The position numbers and the translations under genes were made by a program. A stretch of DNA of 64,000 nucleotides. Origin: Allorhodopirellula heiligendammensis (GTDB lineage Bacteria; Planctomycetota; Planctomycetia; Pirellulales; Pirellulaceae). Location of the stretch: positions 633,256 to 697,255 of the forward strand of contig NZ_SJPU01000002.1 of the NCBI RefSeq assembly GCF_007860105.1, in the 5' to 3' direction. Of the stretch, positions 8,233 to 17,050 are shown piece by piece. The notes under the pieces were generated by a model. It was not told the origin of the DNA, searched no databases, and saw only the letters and a program-made list of their open reading frames with translations. The number at the start of each line of letters is the position of its first letter. Position 1 is the stretch's first letter.

Positions 8233-10269
8233 TCAAGCCGTTTTTGCCCCCGATTCCGCGACAGAATCCATTTTTGGTGGTGAATTCTGCGTCATTAACG
8301 ACACAATCACCAGGGTCAGCAGCGCCAACGGAATCGTGACGATCCCGGGTTGGCTGAAAGGAATAGGGCTGTCAGCGGGATCAATTTTATATACTTTGCT
8401 AAACGTGTCTGCCGAAAGCAGGATCCAACCAAGCGAGCTGAACATGCCCACGACGACACTGGCGATGATCCCGGCAGCCGTCGTTCGGCGCCAAAACAAT
8501 AGCATCACCAAGGCAGGCAAATTGGCACTAGCGGCGATGCTGAACGCCCAGCCCACCAGATAGCTGACGTTTAAGTTCTGGAAGAGAATCCCGAGCACAA
8601 TGGCGATGGCACCGACCACGACGGCGGCGATCTTCGCCACCCGCACTTGGTTGCCCTCGGCAAACTGAATCCCCATGACGCCGCCCAATAAATCGTGGGC
8701 AACGGCGCCACTGCTGGCAAGGATCAATCCACTGACCGTACCCAATACCGTCGTGAAGGCGATTGCGGAAATGATCGCGAACAATAAATCGCTGATGCCA
8801 CGTGCCAACAGCGGAGCGGCCATGTTGCTGTTGGTCACGTCGAGCGTACCGCTGGTCATGGCACCGAGTCCTAGGTACAGCGTCAGCACGTAGAAAAAGC
8901 CGATGCTCGCAATGCCAACGATCGTGCTCTTTCTCGCCGCGGCAGCATCTTTGACGGTGTAATAGCGTATTAGGATATGAGGGAGGGACGCAGTGCCGCA
9001 AAACAACGCCAGCATCAACGAGAGGAAGTTGATCCGGTCGGTCCACCGACCACTGCGAATGCCTGCGAACGTAGGGTGCTCACCGGGCCGCAGGACTTGG
9101 GAGCCCGGCGTTGGTTTCTGGTAGTAGACCTTCGTAACGGCGCCATCTTGGTGGGTAATGGTTTGGTTTCCCCACAACGTAACCTCACTGCGACGTAACA
9201 CGTCAAAAAACTGAATTGGTCCGAGTGGACCCGTGTGCTCTTCACCGCGGCCGCCTTGGTCATTGGTTTTGTCGGCAGCAAATTCTTCAGGCAAGCGGGT
9301 TAGCTGGCCGACCGGACGCAGCGTTCGCTCGCCCGCACCGGCGCCGAGTGGTAGCCCGCCGACGAATCGGCTTCCGTCGGCCGCCACCGTTTCGGCCTGA
9401 GCCTCTCGTAAGACCACCCCGTCGGCATCATGCTCAATGCGAAAGATGTCGTAGCCCTCATCATCGTCCGACGCGAATCGAATGAAGTCGCTCGCAGTGT
9501 CCCACGCCGAGGAGGCCGTCTCGCCCGCGCCGGTGGTGTAAAGTGTTCGTCCTGCTGCCGTGGCGAGCAGTTGCGGATCGATCGCTGCGTCATCACCGGC
9601 GTGGCTGTCAATCTGGAGCGGCCCGATAGTCGCAAACGCGTTGCGATCGGTGTGAAAACCCTGCTGCAGGACCAGCGTGACGAGCACAGTGCTAAATAGC
9701 ACCAACAGCGAACCCTTCAGAAACTGTACCCAGGTTGTTGAAACCATGCCCGCGGTGACCACAATTGTGATCACGACACAACCCACCAAAACCACTCCGA
9801 CCCAGTGCGGAAAACCCAGCAGGGGTTGGATCAGTACGCCCGCGCCCACCATCTGAGGAATGAGATAAAAGACGCTGACGATCAGTGTGCTGATCCCCGC
9901 AGCAGCCTTGATTCCCGGTGAGTTGAATTTCGCATCGAGCGCGTCGGCAAACGTGAACTTGCCCAGCCGCTTCATCGGTTCGGCAATGACGAATAAAGCG
10001 ACAATCCAACCAGCGAGATATCCGATCGAATAGAGGAATCCGTCATACCCGTATGCCGCGATCATCCCGCAGATACCTAAGAACGACGCCGCTGACAGGT
10101 AGTCGCCCGCGAATGCCACCCCGTTGATGAACCACGGGATCTGGCCGTGGGCGGCAAAATAGCCCGCCGATGATGTGGCTTTGCGACCGAGGTAAAAACT
10201 CAGTCCGACGGTGAAGCCGACAAACAGAAAGAACACGACCACTGCCGTCATGGAGGGGGTGTAGATCAT
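8233..10269 (-). CDS. Sodium:solute symporter, ActP (cation/acetate) type
   Basis: An inner-membrane sodium-coupled carrier, most like the acetate/monocarboxylate ActP branch of the SSS family. The N-terminal block has GYFAAHGQIPWFINGVAFAG and YLSAASFLGI, typical of ActP, and about 13 hydrophobic spans are visible. At 678 residues it is longer than the usual ~550. The extra length is a hydrophilic, Asp/Glu/Gly-rich insert at about residues 215-390 between two spans, so a soluble loop domain is likely. The start ATG overlaps the stop of the upstream DUF485 gene by four bases, the same pairing as yjcH-actP. Acetate as substrate is inferred. Confidence 0.9.
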   Translation of the reverse strand: MIYTPSMTAVVVFFLFVGFTVGLSFYLGRKATSSAGYFAAHGQIPWFINGVAFAGDYLSAASFLGICGMIAAYGYDGFLYSIGYLAGWIVALFVIAEPMKRLGKFTFADALDAKFNSPGIKAAAGISTLIVSVFYLIPQMVGAGVLIQPLLGFPHWVGVVLVGCVVITIVVTAGMVSTTWVQFLKGSLLVLFSTVLVTLVLQQGFHTDRNAFATIGPLQIDSHAGDDAAIDPQLLATAAGRTLYTTGAGETASSAWDTASDFIRFASDDDEGYDIFRIEHDADGVVLREAQAETVAADGSRFVGGLPLGAGAGERTLRPVGQLTRLPEEFAADKTNDQGGRGEEHTGPLGPIQFFDVLRRSEVTLWGNQTITHQDGAVTKVYYQKPTPGSQVLRPGEHPTFAGIRSGRWTDRINFLSLMLALFCGTASLPHILIRYYTVKDAAAARKSTIVGIASIGFFYVLTLYLGLGAMTSGTLDVTNSNMAAPLLARGISDLLFAIISAIAFTTVLGTVSGLILASSGAVAHDLLGGVMGIQFAEGNQVRVAKIAAVVVGAIAIVLGILFQNLNVSYLVGWAFSIAASANLPALVMLLFWRRTTAAGIIASVVVGMFSSLGWILLSADTFSKVYKIDPADSPIPFSQPGIVTIPLALLTLVIVSLMTQNSPPKMDSVAESGAKTA

Positions 10270-10550
10270 GCTACGTCTCCACCGTGGGAACTGGTGTCCG
10301 TCTCATTTCCACTGCTGCGTAACGCGAATCCATACACGAACGCCATGGCGATTGCTGCGAGAATCAAGCCAAATCCGTACACGATTGCGAGGTTCAGGCC
10401 TGCAAATACCACGATATCCATCGTGTCGGTGGCAAATGCGTTGAGCAGCACGAACCCCAGATATAACAGCGTATAAACGACAAAGAGTGAGAGCCCCAGC
10501 CGCGAAGCGGGCGAGGGCGAAGTAGGCGCGTCGTTGGCGGGATCAGTCAC
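10266..10550 (-). CDS. DUF485 (YjcH-like) small membrane protein
   Basis: A 94-residue protein with two transmembrane segments (about residues 20-40 and 50-75). It contains the family pattern GLNLAIVYGFGLILAAIAMA in the second span. DUF485/YjcH proteins are encoded directly upstream of ActP-type symporters and are thought to assist or form a subunit of the transporter. The ATGA overlap with the symporter confirms coupling here. The N-terminus is Pro/Ser/Asp-rich and soluble. Confidence 0.85.
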   Translation of the reverse strand: MTDPANDAPTSPSPASRLGLSLFVVYTLLYLGFVLLNAFATDTMDIVVFAGLNLAIVYGFGLILAAIAMAFVYGFALRSSGNETDTSSHGGDVA

Positions 10551-10638
10551 GGTTCAAGGAATCCAAAGATAACAGGCGAAGCAGAGAAATGATTTTTGAT
10601 CTGCCGCAGCATACCCCATCCCCAGAACCGCGTGTTTA

Positions 10639-11397
10639 TCAAGAGGAAGGCCCTTCCACTCGTTTCTGAAACGCCCGGTAATCGTCGAGGGTGTCGATTC
10701 CGCGAGGCGACGGTCCTACCGGAGCGACGACAATTGTTTTTCCTGCCTCCACGGCTCGCAGTTGTTCAAGCTTCTCAATGGATTCGAGCCGGCCGGGCGG
10801 TTGGTTGGCGAACCACAGCAAGAAATCTCGACGGTAGGCGTACAGGCCAATGTGTTGCCAGTAGACCGGCGGTTTCGCTTTCAGGAGAGCGTCAGCGGCA
10901 CCATCTCGAGAATAAGGCACCGGGGCGCGACTAAAATAGATCGCGCGATGGTCGCTGCCCATCACCACCTTCACGCATGCGGGATCATCCAGTTTTTCAC
11001 TGGCATCGATCGCGCAGGCCGCCGTTGCAATGTCTGCATCGGGACGCTTGGCTAACAGAGACGCGACCGTATCAATCACCTGCGCGTCGATTTCCGGTTC
11101 ATCGCCTTGCACATTAACGAAAATCTCCACGTCATCATTCAACAGCGCGATCTCAGCGATACGGTCGGTTCCGCTCTGGCAGCTCACACTGGTTAACCGC
11201 GCCTCGCCACCGAATGAGTTCACTTCAGCAACGATTCGCGGGTCGTCGGCAGCAACGACGACCTGGTCTGCGATCGCCGCCTGTTGGGCAGCTTCATAGG
11301 TGTGCTGCAAAACGGACTTTCCCCCCGCACGCAGGAGAAGCTTTTCGCTCAGTCGACTCGATGCCAACCGCGCCGGTATCACAATCATTGTTTTCAT
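10639..11397 (-). CDS. kdsB: 3-deoxy-manno-octulosonate cytidylyltransferase
   Basis: Activates Kdo with CTP to give CMP-Kdo for lipid A-core assembly in the cytoplasm. The 252-residue length matches the family. The nucleotide-binding start IPARLASSRLSEKLL corresponds to the IPAR-R-P-K signature, here with Ser-Glu before the Lys. NVQGDEPEI is the conserved metal/CTP block, with SGTDRIAE and YRRDFL later. The ATG at 11397 gives MKTMIVIPAR. It lies 88 bases upstream of the DUF485-symporter pair on the same strand but is unlikely to be functionally linked. Its presence supports a Kdo-containing outer membrane. Confidence 0.95.
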   Translation of the reverse strand: MKTMIVIPARLASSRLSEKLLLRAGGKSVLQHTYEAAQQAAIADQVVVAADDPRIVAEVNSFGGEARLTSVSCQSGTDRIAEIALLNDDVEIFVNVQGDEPEIDAQVIDTVASLLAKRPDADIATAACAIDASEKLDDPACVKVVMGSDHRAIYFSRAPVPYSRDGAADALLKAKPPVYWQHIGLYAYRRDFLLWFANQPPGRLESIEKLEQLRAVEAGKTIVVAPVGPSPRGIDTLDDYRAFQKRVEGPSS

Positions 11398-12230
11398 GGG
11401 GACTGCCTTGTCGGGATCGCGTTAGAGAATTTACCGATGAGTGTGCGGTTCGCCAGAGATGATGAAGCGAGACAATGTCAGAGTGTGAAAACTGACGTTC
11501 GCAGCGGTCGTTTCGGCAAAACCGCATTTCGGCGGATCGTGTTTTAGCGAACCGTGACGTTGACTCCCAGGCGACTTTGGTCGTTGGGGGCATCGGGGCG
11601 CGCCCATTCGAGATGCAGTTGGAGCAATCTACCCCTGAGATTCATTCGCACCTTTGCCGCAGCAGCGGGCTGGAATGGCTTGGACTCAGTGAGGCGAGAC
11701 GCGTATGTGGTCGCGCTGGCAGTGTCTCCCGGCGCCTGACGGCACCTGTCTCGCATCATCGTCAGGCTTCAGTCCATGCCATCGGCAAGATGCTGGCTGG
11801 CGTTTTCAGTGCGCGCAAACCCTGCTCACGCGCGCCTCACCCTCCTGCCTGCTTATTTGGCGGGCGGTGCCGTTTGTATGGGCATGCCGCGGGATGCATG
11901 GCTTCGTTCCGCGATGGTTCGGTTTTTATTTTGTTTTTTAAGTTGTTTCCAGGTAGAGACTTGCGTGAAAATGTGTTGGTTGGAAAGTGTGTTTGGCTCG
12001 CCCTGTGCTAAGAGTGTCCTGCGAAAGCAACTTGCTTACGCATTGATCAACCGGATACTCGCGAGCATTTTTTGAGAAGGCCCGGGCAGGAGTTAGACGG
12101 TCGGTGAAACTGTGTAAGCAACGGGTTGCCTCTATGGGCGGAGGGTGTTTTCAAGGTGCCTGCGTCAAATGCGGTGCCGCACTGTCCCCTGAAAGCCATA
12201 TGACGACTGTCTTTGAGAAGGAAAGACTCC
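11398..12230. other. Long non-coding region upstream of the ammonium transporter
   Basis: About 830 bases between divergent kdsB and the ammonium transporter with no recognisable protein. Open frames on both strands are Arg/Ser/Cys-rich and look like noise. It contains a T-rich patch at about 11926-11950, a sigma-54-like promoter at 11994-12009 and an implied 5' leader of about 210 bases. A small hairpin (TGCGG/CCGCA) lies near 12169-12180. No tRNA or known RNA was recognised. Confidence 0.5.
11994..12009 (+). promoter_or_regulatory. Candidate sigma-54 (-24/-12) promoter for the ammonium transporter
   Basis: TGGCTCGCCCTGTGCT matches the sigma-54 consensus TGGCACG-N4-TTGCT, with GG at 11995-11996 and GC at 12007-12008 exactly 12 bases apart. 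It lies about 220 bases upstream of the chosen start. Sigma-54 control of ammonium transporters is well known in other phyla. A match of this quality could still arise by chance in an 800-base region; no enhancer-binding-protein sites were identified. Confidence 0.5.
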
Positions 12231-13697
12231 ATGCTAAGAAGTTTAAGATGCCCGATTGGGCAAACGCCAGGGTTCCGGTGGACGCATTTTCGCTCCTCCT
12301 GGCTAATGATGGTTCTCCTGTTGGGGATGACTGGGATCGGCACGTCACTCGCGTCGGTGGTTTCGGCTCAGGACGAAGTCGCTACGGTCACGGAGGTCGC
12401 AGAAGTCTCCGACGCGGGTGGTGATGCTGATCTGGGAGTGGGATATGCCTTGGACAACGCCGTCCTGTTCTTGTGCGCAGTCTTGGTGCTGTTTATGCAG
12501 GCCGGTTTCGCGATGGTGGAAGTCGGGATGAACTCGGCGAAGAACACTGTCAATATTCTCTCGAAGAATGTGATGGATCTGTCCGTCGGGGCGTTGCTAT
12601 TTTTTGCGGTTGGCTTTGGCTTGATGTACCCGACCAGCTACATGAGCGAAGCTGATGCCGAGGGCGTTAGCAAGGTTTTCGCCTTTGGCGGCACCGGGAT
12701 TTACACGACAGACGATGCTGCTCGGACATTTTCCCCGCAGACCGATTGGTTCTTTCAAGCAGTGTTTGCCGCGACAGCTGCGACGATTGTTTCGGGGGCA
12801 GTCGCAGGACGCATGAAGTTCACGTCCTACTTAGTTTACAGCGCGATTCTGACTGGCTTGGTTTATCCCATTAGCGGATATTGGAAATGGGGTGGCGGCT
12901 GGATCAACGAAATGGGATTCCAGGATTTTGCTGGGTCGGCAGTGGTCCACGCCGTTGGTGGATTTGCTGGTCTCGCCGGGGCTCTTTTTCTCGGCCCGCG
13001 GTTGGGACGCTACACACCGGATGGTCGATCGGTACCGCTTCCCGGTCACAATGTCGCTTTCTCCGCACTGGGTGTATTTATCCTGTGGGTGGGGTGGTAC
13101 GGATTCAATCCTGGCAGCCAATTGGCATTCCAAGGCACCGGAGACATTGACGCAGTTGCCTTGATCGCCGTCAACACCACGCTCGCCGCTGCAGCCGGTG
13201 CGTTCATCGCTACCTTTGTTGGCTGGGGCTTGTTTGGCAAACCCGACCTGACGATGAGTCTTAACGGTGCATTGGGTGGTTTGGTCGGTATCACAGCATG
13301 TTGCGATGCCTTCACTAACTCGATGTCAATCGTGGTCGGCGGTATCGCTGGAGTGCTTGTGGTGCTCGCAATCGTTGCACTCGATAGACTGAAGATTGAT
13401 GACCCCGTCGGTGCCTTTCCTGTGCACGGAGTGTGCGGCGTCTGGGGCTGCATGGCAATGGGAATTTTCCCAAACACACACTTCGAGGGAATGTTTGAAG
13501 GGTTTGTCACTCAATCCATTGGTACGCTGGCCATCTGTGGCTGGTCATTCGTAACGATGTCCGTCGTCTTCGGTGTCCTCAAAGCGATCGGAATGTTGCG
13601 AGTCACGCCTGCCGAAGAGCATGCCGGTCTGGATATTAGCGAACACGGGATGCACGCTTATCCGTCGGACGCCATCCATAGCGGTTCCGCTGCTTGA
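12231..13697 (+). CDS. amtB: Ammonium transporter (Amt family) with cleavable signal sequence
   Basis: An inner-membrane channel for ammonium uptake. I chose the ATG at 12231 because a purine-rich ribosome site GAAGGAAAG ends seven bases upstream; an in-frame TTG at 12213 is the alternative. Residues to about 45 look like a signal sequence ending ASVVSAQ. An acidic linker and 11 membrane spans follow. Family blocks are FCAVLVLFMQAGFAMVE-like, SAKNTVNIL, DFAGSAVVHAVGG and PVHGVCGVWG, with the paired pore histidines in the last two. No PII (glnK) gene follows, although amtB and glnK are often paired. Nitrogen-limitation control is inferred from the upstream promoter. Confidence 0.93.
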   Translation: MLRSLRCPIGQTPGFRWTHFRSSWLMMVLLLGMTGIGTSLASVVSAQDEVATVTEVAEVSDAGGDADLGVGYALDNAVLFLCAVLVLFMQAGFAMVEVGMNSAKNTVNILSKNVMDLSVGALLFFAVGFGLMYPTSYMSEADAEGVSKVFAFGGTGIYTTDDAARTFSPQTDWFFQAVFAATAATIVSGAVAGRMKFTSYLVYSAILTGLVYPISGYWKWGGGWINEMGFQDFAGSAVVHAVGGFAGLAGALFLGPRLGRYTPDGRSVPLPGHNVAFSALGVFILWVGWYGFNPGSQLAFQGTGDIDAVALIAVNTTLAAAAGAFIATFVGWGLFGKPDLTMSLNGALGGLVGITACCDAFTNSMSIVVGGIAGVLVVLAIVALDRLKIDDPVGAFPVHGVCGVWGCMAMGIFPNTHFEGMFEGFVTQSIGTLAICGWSFVTMSVVFGVLKAIGMLRVTPAEEHAGLDISEHGMHAYPSDAIHSGSAA

Positions 13698-13717
13698 TCT
13701 ACCCACCGCGGCTTCGT

Positions 13718-13744
13718 CGCCGGATAGCCCTGGGTTATCCGGCG
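13718..13744 (+). terminator. Hairpin directly after the ammonium transporter
   Basis: CGCCGGATA (13718-13726) is perfectly complementary to TATCCGGCG (13736-13744), with a nine-base loop. It starts 20 bases after the amt stop. There is no T-run, so it may be a transcript-stabilising structure or a Rho-independent-like pause site rather than a full terminator. Confidence 0.5.
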
Positions 13745-13851
13745 GCGTGGCAGCCCGCGGTTGAACGATAGCAGTTTCTCTTTGAGATGCGGAACCGTGA
13801 GACCTCGCGTTTTGTAGAGACGCTGAACTAGATATTGAGAAATGTTTGTCC

Positions 13852-13880
13852 GAGTCTCTTAGAGGCTCGGCGACTCGGTC
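13852..13880. repeat. Single dispersed copy resembling the 41.1-kb hairpin repeat unit
   Basis: The stretch GAGTCTCTTAGAGGCTCGGC followed by GACTC closely resembles the unit tandemly repeated at 41131-41238 (GTCTCGGAGAGACTCGGCTACTC). It keeps the GAGTCTC/AGAG-CTC self-complementary core. It sits between amt and the strong terminator at 13911, so it may be part of a small transcript. Confidence 0.4.
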
Positions 13881-13910
13881 TTCTCGGCTCTTGCCTGGGC
13901 CGGAAGAAAG

Positions 13911-13967
13911 CCCCCAATGGCCCGTGGTAAGTGTCCGCCTCACTTGCCGCGGGTCGGGGGTTTTTTT
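13911..13967 (+). terminator. Strong intrinsic terminator between convergent amt and malic enzyme genes
   Basis: CCCCC (13911-13915) pairs with GGGGG (13956-13960). CCCGTGGTAAGTG (13921-13933) pairs with CACTTGCCGCGGG (13941-13953) over 13 base pairs with two G-U pairs. A seven-base loop closes it, and seven T follow at 13961-13967. It terminates plus-strand transcription about 215 bases past amt. On the minus strand the flank is CTTTCTT, so it may also serve the convergent malic enzyme gene. The distance from amt leaves room for an independent small RNA. Confidence 0.85.
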
Positions 13968-13982
13968 ATGCGCCGATGGCGA

Positions 13983-15497
13983 TCACGACAGAGTGAATGC
14001 CGCTTTTGTTTTTCGTCTCGCTACCCCGGTTTCGATCGCAGCTGCCGCGACTGCCGAGGCCACGACCTTCGCCACACGACGGTCGAATACACTTGGGATG
14101 ATGTAGTCATCGAGTAGATCCGATGGTGGGATCACTGCGGCGATCGCCTCTGCTGCTGCGATCTTCATCTCCGTATTGATGGTCGTCGCTCGCACATCCA
14201 AGACACCTCGGAACAGGCCCGGAAAACAGAGGACGTTGTTGATCTGGTTGGGGAAGTCGCTGCGTCCGGTAGCGATGATCCGCGCGTACGGTTCGGCGAG
14301 GTTGGGGTCGATTTCCGGGTCTGGGTTCGCCAGGGCAAAGACAATCGGGTCTGAGCTCATGCTCTGGATGTCTGCCACGGTAAGAGTGTTGGCGCCCGAA
14401 ACACCGATGAATACATCGGCACCCTGGATCGCCTTACTCAGCGGTCCCGAGATGGCTTCTGGATTGGTGTTTTCGGCGAGCCATTGTTTTGTCGGGTCCG
14501 CTTCGGGCTCGCCCCGGTGCAACGCACCGTTGCGGTCGCAGGTGATAATATTTTGCACACCCGATGTCATCAGCAGTTTGCAGATTGCCGTACCAGCGGC
14601 GCCTGCACCGTTGATCACGACCCGGATGTCGGACATGTTTTTTTCAACCCGTCTCAGGGCGTTGGTCAGTCCCGCGAGCACCACGATCGCGGTGCCGTGT
14701 TGGTCGTCGTGAAAGACAGGGATCTCTAGCTCAGCGTCGAGGCGCTCTTCGATTTCGATGCAGCGAGGCGCCGAGATGTCCTCAAGATTGATCCCGCCGA
14801 ACGTGGGTGCTAGGCAGCGAACGATTTCAACGATTTTGTCGGTGTCCTGTGTGTCTAAGCAAATGGGGAATGCATCGACACCCGCAAACTCTTTGAACAG
14901 CATTGCTTTGCCCTCCATGACAGGCATTGCTGCGCGAGGGCCAATATTGCCCAGGCCCAGCACGGCCGAGCCGTCGCTCACTACCGCGACGGTGTTCTGC
15001 CGGATCGTCAGCGCGAAGGAAGCCTCTGGATCTGCTTCAATTGATTTACACACCCGCGCAACTCCAGGCGTGTAAGCCATCGACAAATCGTCTCGCGTTT
15101 TGATGGGCGTCTTTGAGATGACCTCGATCTTGCCGCCGAGGTGCATCAGGAACACACGGTCGGAGATGTTTACCACTTCGACATCGTCGAGCTTCCGCAG
15201 TTCCTCTACGATCTGTTTCCCATGCTCGACGCCTTTCGCGTTGACAGTGAAGTCGCGTGAGATTTTATGACCGGCGATGCCGACAATGTCGACGGCTCCA
15301 ATCGCCCCATCGGCCTCTCCGATCGCAGTCGTGATGCGCCCCATGGCGCCCGGCGCATCGGCGTAGCGTAAGCGAATGGTGATGGCGTAGGTGGGGCTGT
15401 GTTGGACCATAGTTGTTGCCAAGTGAGCGGAAGTCGAAAGGTCCCCGTCTTTTACCATGAATGGGAGCCCGATTACATCGGGCGTTGCCTCCGTCAT
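13983..15497 (-). CDS. NAD(P)-dependent malic enzyme with N-terminal ACT domain
   Basis: Converts malate to pyruvate and CO2. The 504-residue protein begins with an ACT-type regulatory domain (about residues 33-115, TYAITIRLRYADAPGAMGRI). The malic enzyme domains follow: DDLSMAYTPGVA, VVSDGSAVLGLGNIGPRAAMPVMEGK, the metal-binding FHDDQHGTA and the Rossmann motif GAGAAGTA. ANPDPEI and GRSDFPNQ are typical of the bacterial short type. The N-terminal ACT domain probably binds an amino acid or similar effector. The start is uncertain; an ATG 29 codons later (MVQHSP) would begin just before the ACT domain. It is transcribed convergently to amt. NAD versus NADP preference cannot be assigned. Confidence 0.92.
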   Translation of the reverse strand: MTEATPDVIGLPFMVKDGDLSTSAHLATTMVQHSPTYAITIRLRYADAPGAMGRITTAIGEADGAIGAVDIVGIAGHKISRDFTVNAKGVEHGKQIVEELRKLDDVEVVNISDRVFLMHLGGKIEVISKTPIKTRDDLSMAYTPGVARVCKSIEADPEASFALTIRQNTVAVVSDGSAVLGLGNIGPRAAMPVMEGKAMLFKEFAGVDAFPICLDTQDTDKIVEIVRCLAPTFGGINLEDISAPRCIEIEERLDAELEIPVFHDDQHGTAIVVLAGLTNALRRVEKNMSDIRVVINGAGAAGTAICKLLMTSGVQNIITCDRNGALHRGEPEADPTKQWLAENTNPEAISGPLSKAIQGADVFIGVSGANTLTVADIQSMSSDPIVFALANPDPEIDPNLAEPYARIIATGRSDFPNQINNVLCFPGLFRGVLDVRATTINTEMKIAAAEAIAAVIPPSDLLDDYIIPSVFDRRVAKVVASAVAAAAIETGVARRKTKAAFTLS

Positions 15498-15566
15498 GGA
15501 AGATGGCGGTCCTGGACATCGATGCGGCTACCGGCAGATGGGAGTTGGCTCCCTGGCAGGGCAGGT

Positions 15567-15965
15567 CTAGTCCGTAGTGCTCTCGGTATGCACTTCGCCG
15601 ATGAGTTCGCTGATCTGATCGAACAGTCGATCGAAATCAATCGGCTTGGCGTGGAAGGCATCGCACCCAGCGGCCTTGGCGCGGGACTGGTCGTCAGGCA
15701 ATGCGTACGCAGTCAAGGCGATCACGGGCGTGTGTTTGTCGGTGTCCCCTGCGCGCCCTGCGCGTATTTGCATGGTTGCTTCGAGTCCATCGAGTTCCGG
15801 TAGATTGATGTCCATCAGGATGAGGGCGAGATCGGAACTGCTCGCCACTTTCACTGCCTCCACACCATCGCAAGCTGTGGCCACTGTGTAGCCGTGTGAT
15901 TTCATCTTTCGGGTCAAGAGGTCCCGAATGTCGTCATTGTCGTCCACGACGAGGATGGTTGACAT
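15567..15965 (-). CDS. Stand-alone CheY-like response regulator receiver (copy 1)
   Basis: A 132-residue receiver domain with no output domain. The acidic pair is at residues 8-9 (VVDDND), the phospho-acceptor Asp52 is in LILMDINLPELDG, and ALTAYALP and the invariant Lys in HAKPID follow. It is strikingly similar to the receiver at 27212-27589: the same [12 protein letters not shown] and TAYALP blocks, and AAGCDAFH. The partner kinase is not in the window. Downstream of it lies malic enzyme; upstream on the same strand lie a tiny membrane protein and a stress-type flavin-fold protein. Confidence 0.92.
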   Translation of the reverse strand: MSTILVVDDNDDIRDLLTRKMKSHGYTVATACDGVEAVKVASSSDLALILMDINLPELDGLEATMQIRAGRAGDTDKHTPVIALTAYALPDDQSRAKAAGCDAFHAKPIDFDRLFDQISELIGEVHTESTTD

Positions 15966-16071
15966 GCCTTTCTCCAGGGACGGGTAAGGGGTGGCGAGTG
16001 TCGAGGGGTGACGTGGTGAAGAGGCACGAGGAGGGGCTTGCAGCCCTGCTGTGGCTCTAAGCGATGCGGCG

Positions 16072-16221
16072 TCAGGTAATGTTGCGTCCTGTGATCAGGC
16101 GGTACGCCAGCATGATGACCGCAACGATCAACAGCAGATGAATGAGGCCTCCAGCAGTGGCCTTGGCAAGAAACGCGATCACCCAAATGACGATCAGGAT
16201 TCCGATTAAGCTCCATAACAT
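16072..16221 (-). CDS. Lmo0937-family tiny membrane protein (49 aa)
   Basis: A 49-residue protein beginning MLWSLIGILIVIWVIAFLAK and ending RLITGRNIT. It has two hydrophobic segments split by a short GGLIHLL turn, the pattern of the Lmo0937/DUF5670 family. The start is fixed by the ribosome site AAAGGAAA a few bases upstream of the ATG at 16221. A longer in-frame frame upstream is Arg/Thr-rich and rejected. Function is unknown; family members are often near stress genes, which fits the neighbours here. Confidence 0.8.
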   Translation of the reverse strand: MLWSLIGILIVIWVIAFLAKATAGGLIHLLLIVAVIMLAYRLITGRNIT

Positions 16222-16330
16222 GCGATATTTCCTTTCAGAACAATTAGTTTTAGTGTCGGGCGTCGTGTAGGTTTCTTGGTCGCTGCCTAGTGCTTGCTCA
16301 CGAGGCGTTCGCTGGGCAGCGGTGCGTGTG

Positions 16331-16813
16331 TTACATCGTGATCGAGGCGTTGATTTTCTCGTCGACCTCTGGGCGATCACCATGGAGATATGCGTTACCT
16401 GCCTTAATCAAGTATTTGATTCCGCTGAGGCCCGAGTTGTCCCAATACTGCCCGTGTGTTGGTCTAACACGCACCAGGGTGATCGATTCGCTCGATTTGC
16501 CATCCGGGAACCAGACCTTCCAGGCTTCATTCCACAGTTCGTCCAACTGCGCGCGATCATCTATGATAGCGGCCACTCCCGTCAGTGACACGAATTTGTT
16601 GGAGCTTTGCATTGCGAGCACCACGTTCGCATCCGCTTTCAATTCGCTAACCTTCCCTGAGTGACGGTCCGTCACGAACCAGATCTGGCCGTCGTCCTCG
16701 ATCTTTGCGATCGCCATGGGTCGCGCCTCGAGATCCTCGCGTTCGCCGCGGGTGACCAGCATGGCGGTATCAAAGTCGTTTATGAGATCGATCAGTTTTT
16801 GTTCGGTGTTCAT
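16331..16813 (-). CDS. Pyridoxamine 5'-phosphate oxidase-family protein (general stress protein 26 type)
   Basis: A 160-residue split-barrel flavin-binding-fold protein starting MNTEQKLIDLINDF. The blocks RPMAIAKIEDDGQIWFVTD, KVSELKADANVVLAMQ and KFVSLTGVAAIIDD match the GSP26/PPOX family; ESITLVRVRPTHGQYWD follows. Members bind FMN, FAD or F420, and some are stress-induced; substrate unknown. The ATG at 16813 was chosen because the family alignment starts there; the 71 extra upstream codons are Arg-rich and unlikely to be translated. Its neighbours on the same strand are the tiny membrane protein and a receiver. Confidence 0.88.
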   Translation of the reverse strand: MNTEQKLIDLINDFDTAMLVTRGEREDLEARPMAIAKIEDDGQIWFVTDRHSGKVSELKADANVVLAMQSSNKFVSLTGVAAIIDDRAQLDELWNEAWKVWFPDGKSSESITLVRVRPTHGQYWDNSGLSGIKYLIKAGNAYLHGDRPEVDEKINASITM

Positions 16814-17050
16814 GGTGTCTACTTCGTTGAGTTGAAAGTGGGTTAGTTCACATGCGGCATGTGCCGTGCACATCGCATGCCGATCACCTTCACCGAACCT
16901 GCGAGAAAGTCGGCCTGCGAATTGCTCGTGCGTCACGTCGGGCGCATCCGGGATTCGCCGTCGTCGGCTGCTCCACGCTCGCCGGGCAAAGCCGAGGGCG
17001 TGGACCCGCTGCGTTCGCTCAACCACACTTTCTAATTCACGCTGAGGGCC

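Noticed and set aside
10551-10575. tRNA T-arm-like GGTTCAAGGAATCC
   Set aside because: Two extra bases in the loop and no acceptor or anticodon arms around it.
12213-12230. TTG start for the ammonium transporter
   Set aside because: The ATG at 12231 has a purine-rich ribosome site at good spacing; the TTG has none.
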